Assembly (NCBI GenBank): GCA_020432595.1
Contig: JAGQGA010000328.1
Coordinates: 1 to 6,360 of the forward strand
DNA: 6,360 nucleotides
Origin: Anaerolineales bacterium
Lineage (GTDB): Bacteria > Chloroflexota > Anaerolineae > Promineifilales > Promineifilaceae
Reading direction: 5' to 3'
The notes beneath the pieces are model-generated. The model was not told where the DNA came from and searched no databases. It was given only the letters and a program-made list of their open reading frames with translations. Below, piece by piece: positions 5,588-6,360 of this stretch. Positions within the stretch are counted from its first letter, which is position 1. The number at the start of each line of letters is the position of its first letter. Both the position numbers and the translations under genes were made by a program.

Positions 5588-6360
5588 CGGCCGTTCTCCA
5601 TTTCCTGATGCCACAGTTGGGTAGTGAGGATGCCGGTGAGCAAACGGCCGTTATCCCCTTTCCCCGCCTGATGGTCTGCTCGCAGACGCGCCACCGTTTG
5701 CGGCCGAAAATACCCCGTTTCAGCCAGGGCGGTGGGGTCGAGGCAGCTTTCGACCCAGGCGGGCAGCGTGGGGCTGCGCCACCAGGCGGCGTGGGGGCTG
5801 GCTAACCCTTGTTTGGGGCGTTGCGTAACGGCCGTTGGCAAAAGATCACGCATTCCCAGCCGCAGCAGCCGCTTGTTCATCTGCCCGTTGAGCTTAAGTT
5901 CTGGCGGCAACTGGGCCACAAATTCCCACAGCCGATGGTCTAAAAACGGGGGGCGAGCTTCCACGGAGCTTGCCATGCTCATCCGGTCTACCTCCAAATT
6001 GATAAAATCTACCAGCCGGGTTTGGGATTCGAGGTGGAGGAATTGGTGCAGGGGCGAACGGCCGTTTATCCCCTCCAGCGAATGCACCGGCAGCAAATCA
6101 TTGGCAAAGTTGGTTTGAAACAGCTCATTCACCAACGTTGCATCAGCCACCTGCTGCCACAGATAAAACCGGCTGACTGGCTCCTTGCTGCCGTGCGCCA
6201 GCACGCGACGGCCGGCGGGGGAGATGGGGAGCGGCAGCTGCGCCAACTGGCGGCGCACCATGCCCGGCAGGTTGAGCAGTGGGCGCAAACGCCGGTCGCC
6301 GTCGTACCAATGGTAGCCCCCCAGCAGCTCATCCGCCCCCTCACCCGTCAAAATAACCTT
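5584..6360 (-). CDS. asnB: Asparagine synthetase (glutamine-hydrolysing), C-terminal part; runs off right edge
   Basis: The last 258 residues and stop of a class B asparagine synthetase, which makes asparagine from aspartate, ATP and glutamine. The frame is open at the right edge, beginning KVILTGEGADELLGGY, the conserved acidic loop of the synthetase domain. Further on come LEVDRMSMASSVEARPPFLD (around 5950-5995), the KRLLRLGMRDLLP block and RPKQGL, all typical of the family. Complete enzymes have about 600 or more residues. The glutaminase domain and the ATP-pyrophosphatase SGGxDS motif must therefore lie beyond the window, and this is not a truncated gene as far as can be seen. The TTG at 6351 within the acidic loop is not a start. 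The gene ends HQEMENGR, with its TGA overlapping the phosphoesterase start. Some relatives act in exopolysaccharide or lasso-peptide clusters rather than amino acid supply; nothing here decides this. Confidence 0.92.
   Translation of the reverse strand, partial: KVILTGEGADELLGGYHWYDGDRRLRPLLNLPGMVRRQLAQLPLPISPAGRRVLAHGSKEPVSRFYLWQQVADATLVNELFQTNFANDLLPVHSLEGINGRSPLHQFLHLESQTRLVDFINLEVDRMSMASSVEARPPFLDHRLWEFVAQLPPELKLNGQMNKRLLRLGMRDLLPTAVTQRPKQGLASPHAAWWRSPTLPAWVESCLDPTALAETGYFRPQTVARLRADHQAGKGDNGRLLTGILTTQLWHQEMENGR

Larger units (their letters stand above)
406..6066. repeat. Dispersed 10-base palindrome AACGGCCGTT, 13 exact copies
   Basis: Exact copies start at 406, 736, 1288, 1570, 2470, 3051, 3614, 3716, 4114, 5586, 5643, 5827 and 6057. 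One-mismatch copies start at 511 (ending A) and 4584 (beginning T). About 20 CGGCCG cores exist in the window, and 13 of them carry the full AA...TT flanks, so the flanks are part of the signal and not a by-product of GC content. All exact copies are inside genes. They encode Thr-Ala-Val (eight) or Asn-Gly-Arg (five, counting the copy at 5586 in the asnB frame). Confidence 0.9.

Noticed and set aside
406..6066. CRISPR array as explanation of the repeated 10-mer
   Set aside because: Copies are only 10 bases long, irregularly spaced (57 to 1,472 bases) and lie inside genes.

Overview
The window is GC-rich bacterial DNA. It carries one very long partial gene on the minus strand at the left, a small minus-strand gene, one plus-strand housekeeping gene in the middle, and a two-gene minus-strand operon that runs off the right edge. 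Three things suggest an uncultured Chloroflexota (Anaerolineae-like) bacterium: the secreted lamin-tail/Ig-like protein, the dense scatter of short intergenic inverted repeats, and the repeated 10-mer AACGGCCGTT. This placement is an inference from style, since no rRNA or other marker gene is present.

Layout. 1-2559 (minus): the first 853 codons of a secreted, modular protein made of alternating lamin-tail (LTD) and SbsA-type Ig-like (Big_5) domains, with its C-terminus beyond the left edge. 2560-2840: an intergenic region with a Shine-Dalgarno site, a small operator-like palindrome and a cluster of hairpins, including a compact three-way-junction fold. 2841-3227 (minus): a SnoaL/NTF2-like small protein. 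3228-3481: a divergent intergenic region with a perfect 16-bp-arm inverted repeat and a 69-bp repeat with terminal inverted repeats. 3482-4675 (plus): rlmI, a 23S rRNA m5C methyltransferase. 4676-4825: a convergent intergenic region holding a CGCAAAG/CGCAGAG-type inverted repeat. 4826-5587 (minus): an endonuclease/exonuclease/phosphatase-family protein whose probable start overlaps the stop of the next gene. 5584 to beyond 6360 (minus): the C-terminal part of a glutamine-hydrolysing asparagine synthetase.

The genes do not form one pathway. Only the asparagine synthetase and the phosphoesterase look translationally coupled. The rest is a surface or secreted protein next to ordinary housekeeping genes.

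The strongest unexplained signal is the exact palindrome AACGGCCGTT. It occurs 13 times in 6.36 kb where far less than one is expected. Every copy lies inside a gene, and only two codon phases are used (Thr-Ala-Val or Asn-Gly-Arg). It behaves like the cyanobacterial HIP1 element, but its sequence is different.
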